A stretch of DNA of 64,000 nucleotides. Source: Chryseobacterium sp. BLS98 (GTDB lineage Bacteria; Bacteroidota; Bacteroidia; Flavobacteriales; Weeksellaceae). The translations under genes were made by a program, and so were the position numbers. Of the stretch, positions 16,262-25,103 are shown in pieces. Every line of letters begins with the position of its first letter. The first letter of the stretch is position 1. The DNA is taken from positions 62,001-126,000 of the forward strand of contig NZ_LFNF01000005.1 of the NCBI RefSeq assembly GCF_001045445.1, read 5' to 3'. Under the pieces are notes generated by a model, which saw only the letters and a list, made by a program, of their open reading frames with translations, ran no database searches and was not told where the DNA came from.

Positions 16262-17146
16262 ATGCTGACTGAAAAAATTTCCAAAGATGAGAATATAAGT
16301 GGCTGGATCAACGGCTTTATTGGCGTAGTATTATTTAGTGGTGGATTACCTGCCACCAAATTAGCCGTAATGGAGATGAGCCCGATCTTTGTCACCATAG
16401 TGCGTGCTGCTGTTGCAGGAATACTTGCTTTCGTAGTCCTATGGATAGGTAAAGAAAAACGGCCTGCAAAACAGCAGCTCATCCCTTTAATTCTGGTTTC
16501 TTTAGGCTGTGTAGTTGGGTTTCCGCTTCTTTCTGCACTGGCACTTCAGTATTTAACTTCGGCCCATTCCATTGTATTCCTGGGAATGCTTCCTCTGGCA
16601 ACTGCAGTATTCGGAGTCTTTCGGGGTGGAGAAAGGCCTCATCCTATATTTTGGTTCTTTTCGGTAGCAGGAAGTCTTTTAGTGATTGGCTATGCTGTGT
16701 CACAGGGTATATCTGCTTCGCCGATCGGCGATATTCTGATGCTGCTTGCAGTGATTTTATGTGGTATGGGATATGCGGAAGGAGCGAAACTGTCTAAAAC
16801 GCTGGGCGGCTGGCAGGTTATTTCCTGGGCTTTGGTTTTGGCGTTGCCTGTTATGATCCCCTTGTTTTTTATTTACTTTCCGGATCATATTGAAACCGTA
16901 AGTTTCCAGGGATGGTTTGGAATGGCTTATATTTCCCTTTTCAGTATGTTCATCGGTTTTATATTCTGGTATAAAGGCCTTGCGCAGGGTGGTATTGCTA
17001 CTGTAGGGCAGCTACAGCTGTTGCAGCCTTTTTTCGGCCTTGCCCTTGCTGCCTATTTTCTTCATGAGCAGGTAAGCATAGGAATGCTGGTTGTTACTGT
17101 TGGAGTTATACTATGCGTTGCGGGAACTAAAAAATTTGCGAAATAA
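16262..17146 (+). CDS. EamA/DMT family transporter
   Basis: A 294-residue inner-membrane protein with about ten helices in two EamA halves (SGGLPATKLAVMEMSPIFVTIVRA in the first, FSMFIGFIFWYKGLAQGGIATVGQ in the second). It probably exports a small metabolite or amino acid. Divergent pairing with a PLP-dependent MocR regulator suggests an amine or amino-acid substrate. A Bacteroidota -7 box lies 20 nt upstream. Confidence 0.88.
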   Translation: MLTEKISKDENISGWINGFIGVVLFSGGLPATKLAVMEMSPIFVTIVRAAVAGILAFVVLWIGKEKRPAKQQLIPLILVSLGCVVGFPLLSALALQYLTSAHSIVFLGMLPLATAVFGVFRGGERPHPIFWFFSVAGSLLVIGYAVSQGISASPIGDILMLLAVILCGMGYAEGAKLSKTLGGWQVISWALVLALPVMIPLFFIYFPDHIETVSFQGWFGMAYISLFSMFIGFIFWYKGLAQGGIATVGQLQLLQPFFGLALAAYFLHEQVSIGMLVVTVGVILCVAGTKKFAK

Positions 17147-17199
17147 TCAAAAATAATAGATTATGATTCAAATCATAATTTTCACAAATTGGAATGGAT

Positions 17200-17207
17200 T
17201 ATCTTTG
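17200..17207 (+). promoter_or_regulatory. -7 box of the small lipoprotein gene
   Basis: TATCTTTG lies 22 nt before the ATG at 17230 and overlaps the only upstream alternative start, supporting the later ATG. Confidence 0.5.
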
Positions 17208-17229
17208 GGCCACACCAAAAAATAAAATT

Positions 17230-17451
17230 ATGAAATTTACCCTATTATTAATGCTTTTAGGCTTAACCGTATTAAGCTGTAAAAAGGAAACCAAAGTAGA
17301 TAATACAACGATAGCCGACAGTACCGTTATTGATACCGTCCCTTCAGACACCATGACTGCTCCGGCCAATCCTATGCCTGCAGACACCATGCGAACCGGA
17401 GATGCAGCAAGTGTTAAGAAAATGGATTCCGCGAAAACAACTAAAAAATAA
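17230..17451 (+). CDS. Small Thr/Asp-rich lipoprotein
   Basis: A 73-residue protein. MKFTLLLMLLGLTVLSCKKE is a lipoprotein signal with a good lipobox (LSC), so Cys17 should be acylated. The mature part is a short, probably disordered Asp/Thr/Ala/Lys segment with repeated ADTM/SDTM words. No known domain. An upstream ATG at 17194 is rejected because the -7 box lies inside that extension. Confidence 0.7.
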   Translation: MKFTLLLMLLGLTVLSCKKETKVDNTTIADSTVIDTVPSDTMTAPANPMPADTMRTGDAASVKKMDSAKTTKK

Positions 17452-17470
17452 GTTTTACCGCCATAGATTT

Positions 17471-17497
17471 AAACCCGTTTTCAGGAGCGGGTTTTTT
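17471..17497 (+). terminator. Terminator after the lipoprotein gene
   Basis: AAACCCG (17471-17477) pairs with CGGGTTT (17488-17494), followed by TTTT. Confidence 0.8.
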
Positions 17498-17748
17498 ATG
17501 TCCTTCAGGTTTCTGGTAGGACCGATAAGCTGTGCACTTACTTTGTTTGCGTTATTCGTTAAATATTACTTACTATAAAACGAATATCATATTAATAATT
17601 AAATAATTAGTAATTATTGTTTGGGATTTTTAGTTTTTTTAACCTTATTTATAATAAAAAGGCTCGGTTTTTGCATGGCAATATGCAATCGTCCCAATAT
17701 ATTTTTATTAAGATAGGTTTAACAGAAGATTAAAAACAATAAAAAACT

Positions 17749-18345
17749 ATGGTTATTGACGAAAACATTCTGTATTCAGCGGGGGCGGAAATCAGACATT
17801 ATAAACCCTCGGAATATCTATTCAATGAGGGAGACCCTCCAATATATTATTACCAGATCATCCAGGGAGAGGTGAAGCTTAACAATTATAATGAGGAAGG
17901 GAAAGAGTTTATCCAGAATATACTATCAGAAGGCCAGAGTTGCGGAGAGTCTATTCTTTTTATCAATAAACCTTACCCTATGAATGCTCAGACACTCACC
18001 AAGTGTACTATTTTAAGACTTCATAAGTCTGCTTTTTTTAACTTATTAAGCTCATCTGCGGAATTGTGTATGGAGATAAGTGCTTTTTTATCACAAAGAC
18101 TCTATTACAAATTTGTCATGATGCAGAATATCTCCTCCCAAAGCCCCATGGTAAGACTTAAGGGATTATTGGATTATCTTAAAAGTTTTCATGAAGATGA
18201 AAGTCCGTATTCATTCAGGGTGCCGCTTACAAGACAGCAGCTGGCCAGCCTTACAGGATTACGGGTGGAAACAACGATAAGAACCATCAAGCATATGGAA
18301 AAGAATAAAATTGTTCAAATTAAGAATCGAAAAATTTTATATTAA
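17749..18345 (+). CDS. Crp/Fnr-like regulator, tandem copy 1
   Basis: A 198-residue protein. The N-terminal cNMP-binding-like domain (EYLFNEGDPPIYYYQIIQGEVKLNNYNEEGKEF) lacks the full Arg-Ser cAMP signature, so its ligand is unknown. The C-terminal winged helix is VPLTRQQLASLTGLRVETTIRTIKHMEK. It is clearly a paralogue of the next gene; both share EGKEFI, SQRLYYK or SQRLYFK, and LLDYLKS. About 250 bp upstream is non-coding with no clear TAnnTTTG box. The two regulators lead into the catalase group. Confidence 0.88.
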   Translation: MVIDENILYSAGAEIRHYKPSEYLFNEGDPPIYYYQIIQGEVKLNNYNEEGKEFIQNILSEGQSCGESILFINKPYPMNAQTLTKCTILRLHKSAFFNLLSSSAELCMEISAFLSQRLYYKFVMMQNISSQSPMVRLKGLLDYLKSFHEDESPYSFRVPLTRQQLASLTGLRVETTIRTIKHMEKNKIVQIKNRKILY

Positions 18346-18405
18346 AAAGTCGTTTTCAATAATTAATTTCACTATTTTTTATTGAACATTTTAAAAGAGG
18401 TACTT

Positions 18406-19020
18406 ATGAGAACAATAAGCTGCATGAATATAGACGAAGAGGTGCTATATTCATACGGAGGAGAAATCAAGCAATATAAAAAAGGTGAACTAATATACAG
18501 GGAAGGAGACCATGCCCTTTATTATTTTCAGATCAGGGAAGGAAAAATAAAACTTAATAATTATGATGATGAAGGGAAAGAATTTATCCATAATATTTTT
18601 GCAGTAAAACAGAGCTTTGGGGATTCATTGCTCTTTTTGGATAAATTTTATCCTACGAATGCTGTCTGCATTAACCCTTCAGAAATTATAAGAGTTCCAA
18701 AAGACCAATTTCTGAAATTAATAAAAACGGATCCCCAACTTTCTTTGGAGATGAACGCGTGTCTTTCTCAAAGGCTTTATTTCAAAGCAATCATGCTGCA
18801 GAGTATGGCATCCCTGAATCCTATAGCAAGGCTTACCGGGCTTCTGGATTATCTTAAAAGTTATCATGATGACGACTGCAGCAACTGTTTTCATGTAGAG
18901 CTTACAAGACAGCAGATAGCCAATCTGGTAGGACTTAGGGTAGAAACTGTGATCAGGGTTTTAAAAAAGATGGAAAAAGAGGGTAGGATTACCTTAGAAA
19001 ACAGGAGAATTATCTATTAG
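18406..19020 (+). CDS. Crp/Fnr-like regulator, tandem copy 2
   Basis: A 204-residue protein, paralogous to the preceding regulator by position and sequence (GGEIKQYKKGELIYREGDHALYYFQI, helix-turn-helix LTRQQIANLVGLRVETVIRVLK). The ATG at 18406 is chosen because AAAGAGG precedes it at good spacing; a TTG at 18382 and an internal ATG at 18424 are alternatives. The pair probably arose by tandem duplication and may have different ligands, since the beta-domain loops differ most. Confidence 0.85.
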   Translation: MRTISCMNIDEEVLYSYGGEIKQYKKGELIYREGDHALYYFQIREGKIKLNNYDDEGKEFIHNIFAVKQSFGDSLLFLDKFYPTNAVCINPSEIIRVPKDQFLKLIKTDPQLSLEMNACLSQRLYFKAIMLQSMASLNPIARLTGLLDYLKSYHDDDCSNCFHVELTRQQIANLVGLRVETVIRVLKKMEKEGRITLENRRIIY

Positions 19021-19065
19021 CCAATTTATATGATTAAGGTCATAAAAAAGTGAATTATTTGGGCG

Positions 19066-19073
19066 TATATTTG
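19066..19073 (+). promoter_or_regulatory. Isolated -7 box in the gap before gene 19319
   Basis: TATATTTG is an exact match, but the next start codon is about 245 nt away. It implies a long leader or a chance match. The remaining gap 19021-19318 shows no gene. Confidence 0.3.
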
Positions 19074-19318
19074 AGATAGCAAGTTTCAACACAATTCTTA
19101 AGACCCCAGTAAGGGCAGTTAAAGGCTTTTGGCTTTTAGATAAAATTACTCTATTCCAAATTTTGCTGTATAATATTGAACAGCAGAATATGCTATTCAT
19201 GTAAATTTATAAAATTCAGTTACTGAAAAATAACAGCAGTTCATAGAAATTGATGTTGAAATAAAATAATAAAACTTCTTCCGAAGGATTTTTATATAAA
19301 CCACAAGCACTCAAGGAT

Positions 19319-19621
19319 ATGGATTGTCAAAAGATCATAAAGGACCTGAAACATAAAGACTTTATTAAGGTTTCCAATAAAGGAGACTGGTTTGAGAATG
19401 GGGCCGCTGTTTATGCCAAAGAAATAAAAGATAACATTTTTTTATTATTTGTTATCCTGAAAGATATTGAGATTGAAAATATCCAGGCATTGATCGCACA
19501 TTTCGACTGCTTTGGCAGTATTGGGCTGAAAGAACCGAAACAGATCATGTTTTATCTTTCCATAAAAAACAAGGAAGACCTTCATTATTTTGAGAAATAT
19601 TTAAAAATTTCTGATAACTAA
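19319..19621 (+). CDS. Hypothetical protein, 100 residues
   Basis: Not recognised. A soluble protein starting MDCQKIIKDLKHKDFIKVSNKG, with alternating hydrophobic strands (NIFLLFVILKDIEI, QIMFYLSI) and no signal peptide or membrane helix. It is 14 nt before the next small gene and both precede the catalase, so it probably belongs to a stress-related transcript. Confidence 0.6.
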   Translation: MDCQKIIKDLKHKDFIKVSNKGDWFENGAAVYAKEIKDNIFLLFVILKDIEIENIQALIAHFDCFGSIGLKEPKQIMFYLSIKNKEDLHYFEKYLKISDN

Positions 19622-19635
19622 TAACCGTTGCGAAT

Positions 19636-20022
19636 ATGATTTTTGAAAACGACACTTTAAAATATTCCGGATTGAATGATAAAAACAATATGATAGAGAA
19701 TGAATCCCTGTTTCCAAGTGTTATCAATTCTTACGGAGTTACTGCTTTTCTGATCAAATCATTGGAAAAGATAAAACATAATGCCAAGTGCGATATCCTG
19801 AAAAATGTAATCGACACTTACATTAGTGAATATATTCTGAATATCCGTGAATATCATAGCGAAAAAACGATCTCACCCGAAAACAGAGATACAGAAATAA
19901 GCATTGAAAATTCTTCCTTTACCCTATATGCCAAAACAGCCTATTATAAAGTATTAAAAGAAGAAGAATATCTCAATAAGCTGCTAAGTACCCTGGAAAA
20001 AAACAGGGCAGGAGTGGAATAA
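19636..20022 (+). CDS. Hypothetical protein, 128 residues
   Basis: Not recognised. A mostly helical, acidic soluble protein (FLIKSLEKIKHNAKCDILKNVIDTY; YKVLKEEEYLNKLLSTLEKN). The helical, four-helix-like character and place next to catalase would fit a DUF892- or ferritin-like small stress protein, but no metal motif is visible, so this is only a guess. It is 61 nt before the catalase gene. Confidence 0.55.
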   Translation: MIFENDTLKYSGLNDKNNMIENESLFPSVINSYGVTAFLIKSLEKIKHNAKCDILKNVIDTYISEYILNIREYHSEKTISPENRDTEISIENSSFTLYAKTAYYKVLKEEEYLNKLLSTLEKNRAGVE

Positions 20023-20083
20023 TCTGCAAAAGATTTAGTTTGACTTTTTAACCTTCACACCACACACTAAAAGATAAAGCGAT

Positions 20084-22216
20084 ATGAAAAACGACACTCA
20101 AAACAACAAAAAGTTGGGGCAGCTGGATGCGTACAGTACTTCTAATGAAAACGAAAAACTGACAACCAACCAGGGGATAAGAATCAATAATAACCAGGAT
20201 TCATTAAAGGCCGGCGACAGAGGGCCCACGCTGCTGGAAGACTTTATTTTAAGGGAGAAAATCACCCATTTCGATCACGAAAGAATTCCTGAAAGAGTCG
20301 TTCATGCACGAGGTTCGGGGGCACATGGTGTTTTTAAATTAAACAAAAGTCTTAGCGCTTATACCAAAGCAAAGTTCCTGTCAAAAGTTGGGACGGAAAC
20401 TCCGGTTTTTGTAAGATTTTCAACCGTTGCAGGAAGTAAAGGAAGCACCGATCTTGCAAGAGATGTAAGAGGTTTTGCCATTAAGTTTTATACGGAAGAA
20501 GGTAATTATGACCTTGTAGCGAACAACATGCCTGTTTTTTTCATCCAGGATGCTATTAAATTTCCGGACCTTGTTCATGCCGTAAAACCGGAACCCGACA
20601 ATGAAATTCCACAGGCAGCTTCTGCACACGACACATTCTGGGACTTCATCTCCCTGATGCCGGAAAGTTCGCACATGATTATGTGGCTGATGAGCGATAG
20701 GGCCATCCCGCGAAGCCTGAGAATGATGGAAGGATTCGGTGTACATTCCTTTAAATTCATCAATGAAGAAGGAAAAGTTCATTTCGTTAAATTCCATTTT
20801 AAGCCTAAGTTGGGAGTACATTCAGTAGCCTGGGATGAAGCCCAGAGAATTTCAGGGGTAGATCCCGATTTTCATAAAAGAGATCTATGGGAGGCCATTG
20901 AAAGCGGTGCTTTTCCGGAATGGGACTTCGGTGTACAGCTGATCCCTGAAGAAGACGAACACAAGTTTGATTTTGATCTTCTTGACCCTACCAAAATTAT
21001 TCCCGAAGAAGAAGTTCCTGTGCAGCTTGTCGGAACTTTAACCCTTAACAGAAATCCTGAAAATTTCTTTGCTGAAACAGAGCAGGTAGCTTTTCATCCC
21101 GGACATGTTGTTCCAGGCATCGATTTTACAAATGATCCACTTCTTCAGGGAAGATTGTTTTCCTATACCGATACCCAGCTTTCAAGATTAGGATCACCCA
21201 ATTTTCATGAAATCCCTATCAACAGATCATTGAATACGGTTCACAACAATCAGCGTGATGGTCATATGAGACAGCAGATTGCCAAAGGAAAGGTAAGCTA
21301 TGAACCCAATTCTATCGGCGGAGGATGTCCGTTCCAGGCCATGATGTCGGAAGGCGGGTTTACTTCCCAGGAAGAAAGAGTTTCAGGTGAAAAAGTAAGA
21401 AAAAGAAGTCAGAGCTTTGTAGACCACTATTCCCAAGCGAAACTGTTTTACAACAGTCAGTCGGGTCCGGAACAAGTTCATCTTCAGAATGCCCTTGTTT
21501 TTGAGCTTTCAAAAGTAACCATTCCTGAGATCAGGGAAAGAATGGTTGGTCAGCTGGCCTTCATCGATGATACCTTGGCTAATAAAGTAGCCGAAAAATT
21601 AGGAGTAAAAGTCAAAAAGCTGAAACAGCCTAACCAAAGCATTCCTGCAGATGCTGATCCTGCTGAACTTCAGAGTGAAGAAAGAGAGCCTAAAACCAAA
21701 GTATCCAAAGCATTGAGCATGGAAAATACCGTGAAGGATACTATTAAAAGCAGGAAAATAGGCTTTATTGCAGCCAATGGTGCAGATGGTTCTCTCCTGA
21801 ATGCCTTAAAAACAAAACTGGAAGCGGAAGGTGCCAAAGTAGAGCTTATAGCGCCAAGCTTAGCACTTATCAAAACCACAGATGGATCATTAGTTCCGAA
21901 ACATTCCCTTACAAGTACAGCCAGCGTATGTTTTGATGCCTTATATATCAGCGCCGGGGAGAAATCTGCACAGGAGCTTATGGGCTCTGAAAATAAACAT
22001 CTTTCCCTGCGATTTATTAATGAAGCTTATAAACACTGCAAAGCTATTTACTTTGGAGCAGGTACAGACATTCTTTATGACAACAGCAATATTGCCATGA
22101 AACAGCATGAAGATCCCGCTGTAGTTATGGAAAAAGATGGCGGTTCCGATGAGCAGTTTATCAAAGCCGTTGCCGCACACAGAGTTTGGGAACTGGAACA
22201 GGAAAGAAACAGATAG
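20084..22216 (+). CDS. katE: Large-subunit catalase (HPII type)
   Basis: A 710-residue heme catalase. The catalytic His is near residue 74 (RVVHARGSGAHG), the distal Asn is in DLVANNMPVFFIQDA, and the heme Tyr lies in GRLFSYTDTQLSRLG. Residues about 560-705 form the extra flavodoxin-like domain (SRKIGFIAANGADGSLL) that marks clade 2 enzymes. It breaks down hydrogen peroxide, in other bacteria mainly under stress or in stationary phase. It heads a stress group with CinA-like, SDR and DUF6766 genes. Confidence 0.96.
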   Translation: MKNDTQNNKKLGQLDAYSTSNENEKLTTNQGIRINNNQDSLKAGDRGPTLLEDFILREKITHFDHERIPERVVHARGSGAHGVFKLNKSLSAYTKAKFLSKVGTETPVFVRFSTVAGSKGSTDLARDVRGFAIKFYTEEGNYDLVANNMPVFFIQDAIKFPDLVHAVKPEPDNEIPQAASAHDTFWDFISLMPESSHMIMWLMSDRAIPRSLRMMEGFGVHSFKFINEEGKVHFVKFHFKPKLGVHSVAWDEAQRISGVDPDFHKRDLWEAIESGAFPEWDFGVQLIPEEDEHKFDFDLLDPTKIIPEEEVPVQLVGTLTLNRNPENFFAETEQVAFHPGHVVPGIDFTNDPLLQGRLFSYTDTQLSRLGSPNFHEIPINRSLNTVHNNQRDGHMRQQIAKGKVSYEPNSIGGGCPFQAMMSEGGFTSQEERVSGEKVRKRSQSFVDHYSQAKLFYNSQSGPEQVHLQNALVFELSKVTIPEIRERMVGQLAFIDDTLANKVAEKLGVKVKKLKQPNQSIPADADPAELQSEEREPKTKVSKALSMENTVKDTIKSRKIGFIAANGADGSLLNALKTKLEAEGAKVELIAPSLALIKTTDGSLVPKHSLTSTASVCFDALYISAGEKSAQELMGSENKHLSLRFINEAYKHCKAIYFGAGTDILYDNSNIAMKQHEDPAVVMEKDGGSDEQFIKAVAAHRVWELEQERNR

Positions 22217-22256
22217 ATCATCAAACACACCTTCACACCACTAAATATTTAAAATT

Positions 22257-22757
22257 ATGGAATTTCAAAAAAGTCTTTTAGAATATATAAGTCATTCTCT
22301 GATGACAGCGGATGAAACCATTTCTATTGCAGAAAGTGTTACTTCCGGGTGTCTGCAGCTCGCTTTTTCTCAAATGCCGAATGCCTCCCTGTTTTACAAC
22401 GGAGGCCTTACGGCTTATACACTTCCTCAGAAAGTAAAACTGCTGAATGTAGAAAGGGAAGAAGCAGAAGAATGTGACTGCGTATCAGAAAATATCGCAA
22501 GAACCATGGCCCTTAACGTTGCAAAAATGTTTAATTCGGACTGGTCTATTGCCACCACAGGGTATTCTACACCCATCAGAAATTCATCTTATAAGATCTT
22601 TGCTTATTTTGCTTTTTCTTATAAAGGAGAGATTATCCTTACCAAAAAGCTTGAGCTCCACCCTAAAACACAGGCTTTGAATGCTCAGCTTTATTATACC
22701 GAATTTATTCTTGGGTGCTTTAAAAGTGAAATTAACCAGCTTTTAATCTTAAAATAA
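22257..22757 (+). CDS. CinA C-terminal family protein (NMN amidohydrolase-like)
   Basis: A 166-residue stand-alone CinA/PncC domain. SIAESVTSGCLQLAFSQMPNASLFYNGGLTAYTLPQK matches the family signature AESCTGG...GG..TY, with Val-Thr-Ser-Gly in place of Cys-Thr-Gly-Gly, so deamidase activity is uncertain. SDWSIATTGYSTP is the second conserved segment. By family it recycles nicotinamide mononucleotide. It sits between catalase and an SDR, probably in one operon. Confidence 0.82.
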   Translation: MEFQKSLLEYISHSLMTADETISIAESVTSGCLQLAFSQMPNASLFYNGGLTAYTLPQKVKLLNVEREEAEECDCVSENIARTMALNVAKMFNSDWSIATTGYSTPIRNSSYKIFAYFAFSYKGEIILTKKLELHPKTQALNAQLYYTEFILGCFKSEINQLLILK

Positions 22758-22763
22758 TTTCAG

Positions 22764-23510
22764 ATGAATGATTTAAAAGACAAATCAGTTCTTATTACAG
22801 GAGCAGACAGCGGAATAGGTAAGGCAACAGCATTACTTTTTGCACAGGAAGGAGCTGATATTGCCATTATCTATCATACAGACGATGATGATGCGGAAAA
22901 AGTAAAAAAAGAAATTGAAGAACTGGGAAGAAGATGCATCATTTTTAAAGGAGATATCAATGATTATGATTTCTGCGAAGAAACTGTAAAACAGATTGTT
23001 TCAGTATTTGGAGGCATTGATATTCTGATCAATAATGCAGGGGTGCAGTTTCCTGCAGAAAATATAAGAGAACTGGAAGAAAAAAATATCAGAAAAACTT
23101 TTGACTCCAATATCATAGGAATGATCCTGCTTACAAAAGTGGTTTTTCCTTATCTGAAAGAGGGTAGCTCCGTTATCAATACGACTTCTGCTACTGCTTA
23201 TCAGGGACACCCTGAGCTGCTGGATTATGCTGCAACCAAGGGTGCCATTGTATCCTTTACCCGCTCCCTGGCATTGCAGGCAAAACCGAAAGGAATACGC
23301 ATTAATGCGGTTGCCCCTGGACCTGTTGCAACACCACTTACCAAAGAAACTTTCGGGGAAGAGAACGAAAACCCCGACAAACCGCCTTTCGAAAGAAATG
23401 CTACCCCCGAAGAAGTTGCTGCCAGCTTTTTATTTCTTGCAGGAAGCGGAGCCGCCCAGATTACCGGACAGGTTATACATCCAAACGGCGGTCTGGTGGT
23501 TAACGGGTAG
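22764..23510 (+). CDS. SDR family oxidoreductase
   Basis: A 248-residue Rossmann-fold enzyme. NAD(P) binding is by LITGADSGIGKAT, with INNAGVQ, a catalytic Ser in NTTSATAYQGHPELLDYAATKGA and the Tyr-x3-Lys YAATK. The C-terminal GQVIHPNGGLVVNG is typical of the YghA/glucose-dehydrogenase-like group that is often part of general stress regulons. Only 6 nt separate it from the CinA-like gene. Confidence 0.92.
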   Translation: MNDLKDKSVLITGADSGIGKATALLFAQEGADIAIIYHTDDDDAEKVKKEIEELGRRCIIFKGDINDYDFCEETVKQIVSVFGGIDILINNAGVQFPAENIRELEEKNIRKTFDSNIIGMILLTKVVFPYLKEGSSVINTTSATAYQGHPELLDYAATKGAIVSFTRSLALQAKPKGIRINAVAPGPVATPLTKETFGEENENPDKPPFERNATPEEVAASFLFLAGSGAAQITGQVIHPNGGLVVNG

Positions 23511-23576
23511 ATTTCATAACAAGCCGTTCAAGCACGGGATTAAGAGTTTTAAGTCTTACGTTTTAAACTTGTGGGT

Positions 23577-24233
23577 ATGTCTAAAAAAAGCTTCTTTTAC
23601 CGTAATAGTTTAAGTATTGTTTTAATTGTATTAATGCTTTCCTGCCTTATGGGACAGTTCTTTACCGGCTGGACCACCTTGAATAAGGAACTGGCGGAAG
23701 AGGGAAGTCCGCCACTTAGTTTGGGGACCTATATTCACAGCGGACATTTTATACAGGCTACCTTTGAAAACTGGGAAAGTGAATTTCTGCAGATGATGCT
23801 CTATATTCTACTAACAGTTTCCCTGAGGCAAAAAGGTTCGAGTGAATCCAAATCTCTTGAAGGGGAAGAAGATGTGGATAAGGAACCGAAGGCTCATGCA
23901 AGGGCACCGTGGCCGGTAAAAAAAGGAGGAATATGGCTTAGCCTTTATAAGCATTCTTTGTCAATTGCTTTTGCCATCCTGTTTTTGGTAAGTTTCGGAA
24001 TGCATTTTTATGGCAGTATGAAAGAATTCAATGAAGAACAGAAGGTAAAAAATGAGCCACCGATAACTGCGGTAGAGTATATTTCGGAATCCAGGTTCTG
24101 GTTTGAATCTTTTCAAAACTGGCAGAGTGAATTTTTAGCAGTAGCTTCAATAGTTATCCTGTCTATCTGGCTCCGTGAAAAAGGTTCACCGGAATCCAAA
24201 CCTGTGGATATGGCCCATGATGAAACACCTTAG
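23577..24233 (+). CDS. DUF6766-like membrane protein with two-fold internal repeat
   Basis: A 218-residue membrane protein. Each half carries a hydrophobic helix (SIVLIVLMLSCLMGQF; SIAFAILFLVSFGMHF), a polar loop, an F(E/Q)NW(E/Q)SEFL motif, a second helix and (R/E)QKGS-SESK or EKGSPESK. This is an internal duplication, so about four helices in total. It resembles small stress-associated membrane proteins annotated DUF6766; function unknown. ATG 23577 is preferred over an upstream GTG at 23571. It ends one base before the convergent AraC gene. Confidence 0.75.
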   Translation: MSKKSFFYRNSLSIVLIVLMLSCLMGQFFTGWTTLNKELAEEGSPPLSLGTYIHSGHFIQATFENWESEFLQMMLYILLTVSLRQKGSSESKSLEGEEDVDKEPKAHARAPWPVKKGGIWLSLYKHSLSIAFAILFLVSFGMHFYGSMKEFNEEQKVKNEPPITAVEYISESRFWFESFQNWQSEFLAVASIVILSIWLREKGSPESKPVDMAHDETP

Positions 24234-24234
24234 T

Positions 24235-25035
24235 CTATTTTTTAACCCTGGGCTTGTTTTTCATAATTGAATAATAAGAAGATGTAAAAGCTGAGAGGCT
24301 CTGGTATCCGACCTTATAGGCAATCTGGCTTAAAGTGTACTGACCTGCATCCATCAGCTCGATACTTTTTAATATTCTTACAAGCTGAAGGTATTTCTGA
24401 AGGGTAATTCCGGTTTCACTTTTAAAAATTCTCTGTAAGCTTCTTACAGACATTTGTGCTCTTTCTGCCAGATCAGCAGTATTCAGGCTGTATTTGAAAT
24501 TGGAATTGATATAGGTGCAAACAGGGATAAGCCTTGGATCGGACGGGACGGGGATTTCAAGATAGCTGCTTTCTCTGCAGAAGTTGGGAAGGCTTTTTAA
24601 AATGGCTTTAAAAAATAAATCCTGTTCCTCATCTTCTTCAATCAGCTGATTCCATTTGGAAGCATACAGAAGCATTTCCTTTAAAACCGGAGGAGCTGCA
24701 AAAACGTGAACATGCCGATAGAAATCATCACCAAAAACATTTTTAAACAAAAAGACCGTTAAATTTACTGTTTTTGCCTCTGAAGTAATTTTGTGCGCTT
24801 TACCGGAAGGAATCCACATCACATGGTGCTGCGGGACAATATAGATCTTCTGATCGATATGGAAATACTGATAACCTTCTTCCACAAAAGTAAGCTGTGC
24901 ACGTTGGTGGGCATGCTCATGATCGTCATGTTTCCAGCCTGTTTCGCACCATACGTAAGCTTCCTTTTCAATGGTATCTACAAATCTGCTGTCATTCTGT
25001 TCCGTTAATCCGCACTTTACAGTGTCGTTCTGCAT
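24235..25035 (-). CDS. AraC family transcriptional regulator (cupin type)
   Basis: A 266-residue protein with an N-terminal cupin (HDDHEHAHQRAQLTFVEEGYQYFHIDQ) and a C-terminal double helix-turn-helix (LNTADLAERAQMSVRSLQRIFKSETGITLQKYLQ and LSQIAYKVGYQSLSAFTSSY). The His-rich cupin suggests metal or small-molecule sensing. It is divergent from the exported flavodoxin-RidA gene, its most likely target. A TAAATTTG box on minus (25047-25054) lies just upstream. Confidence 0.9.
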   Translation of the reverse strand: MQNDTVKCGLTEQNDSRFVDTIEKEAYVWCETGWKHDDHEHAHQRAQLTFVEEGYQYFHIDQKIYIVPQHHVMWIPSGKAHKITSEAKTVNLTVFLFKNVFGDDFYRHVHVFAAPPVLKEMLLYASKWNQLIEEDEEQDLFFKAILKSLPNFCRESSYLEIPVPSDPRLIPVCTYINSNFKYSLNTADLAERAQMSVRSLQRIFKSETGITLQKYLQLVRILKSIELMDAGQYTLSQIAYKVGYQSLSAFTSSYYSIMKNKPRVKK

Positions 25036-25046
25036 AAAGTTTTTGG

Positions 25047-25084
25047 CAAATTTAATAAAAACGACAATACTAATTTTGTATTGT
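25047..25084. promoter_or_regulatory. Divergent promoters and palindrome between AraC and flavodoxin-RidA genes
   Basis: Minus -7 TAAATTTG at 25047-25054; plus -7 TAATTTTG at 25071-25078. ACAATAC (25064-25070) and GTATTGT (25078-25084) flank the plus -7 box, so a dimer bound there would block RNA polymerase. Confidence 0.5.
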
Positions 25085-25103
25085 AATTATTTATCCAGTT
25101 AAA

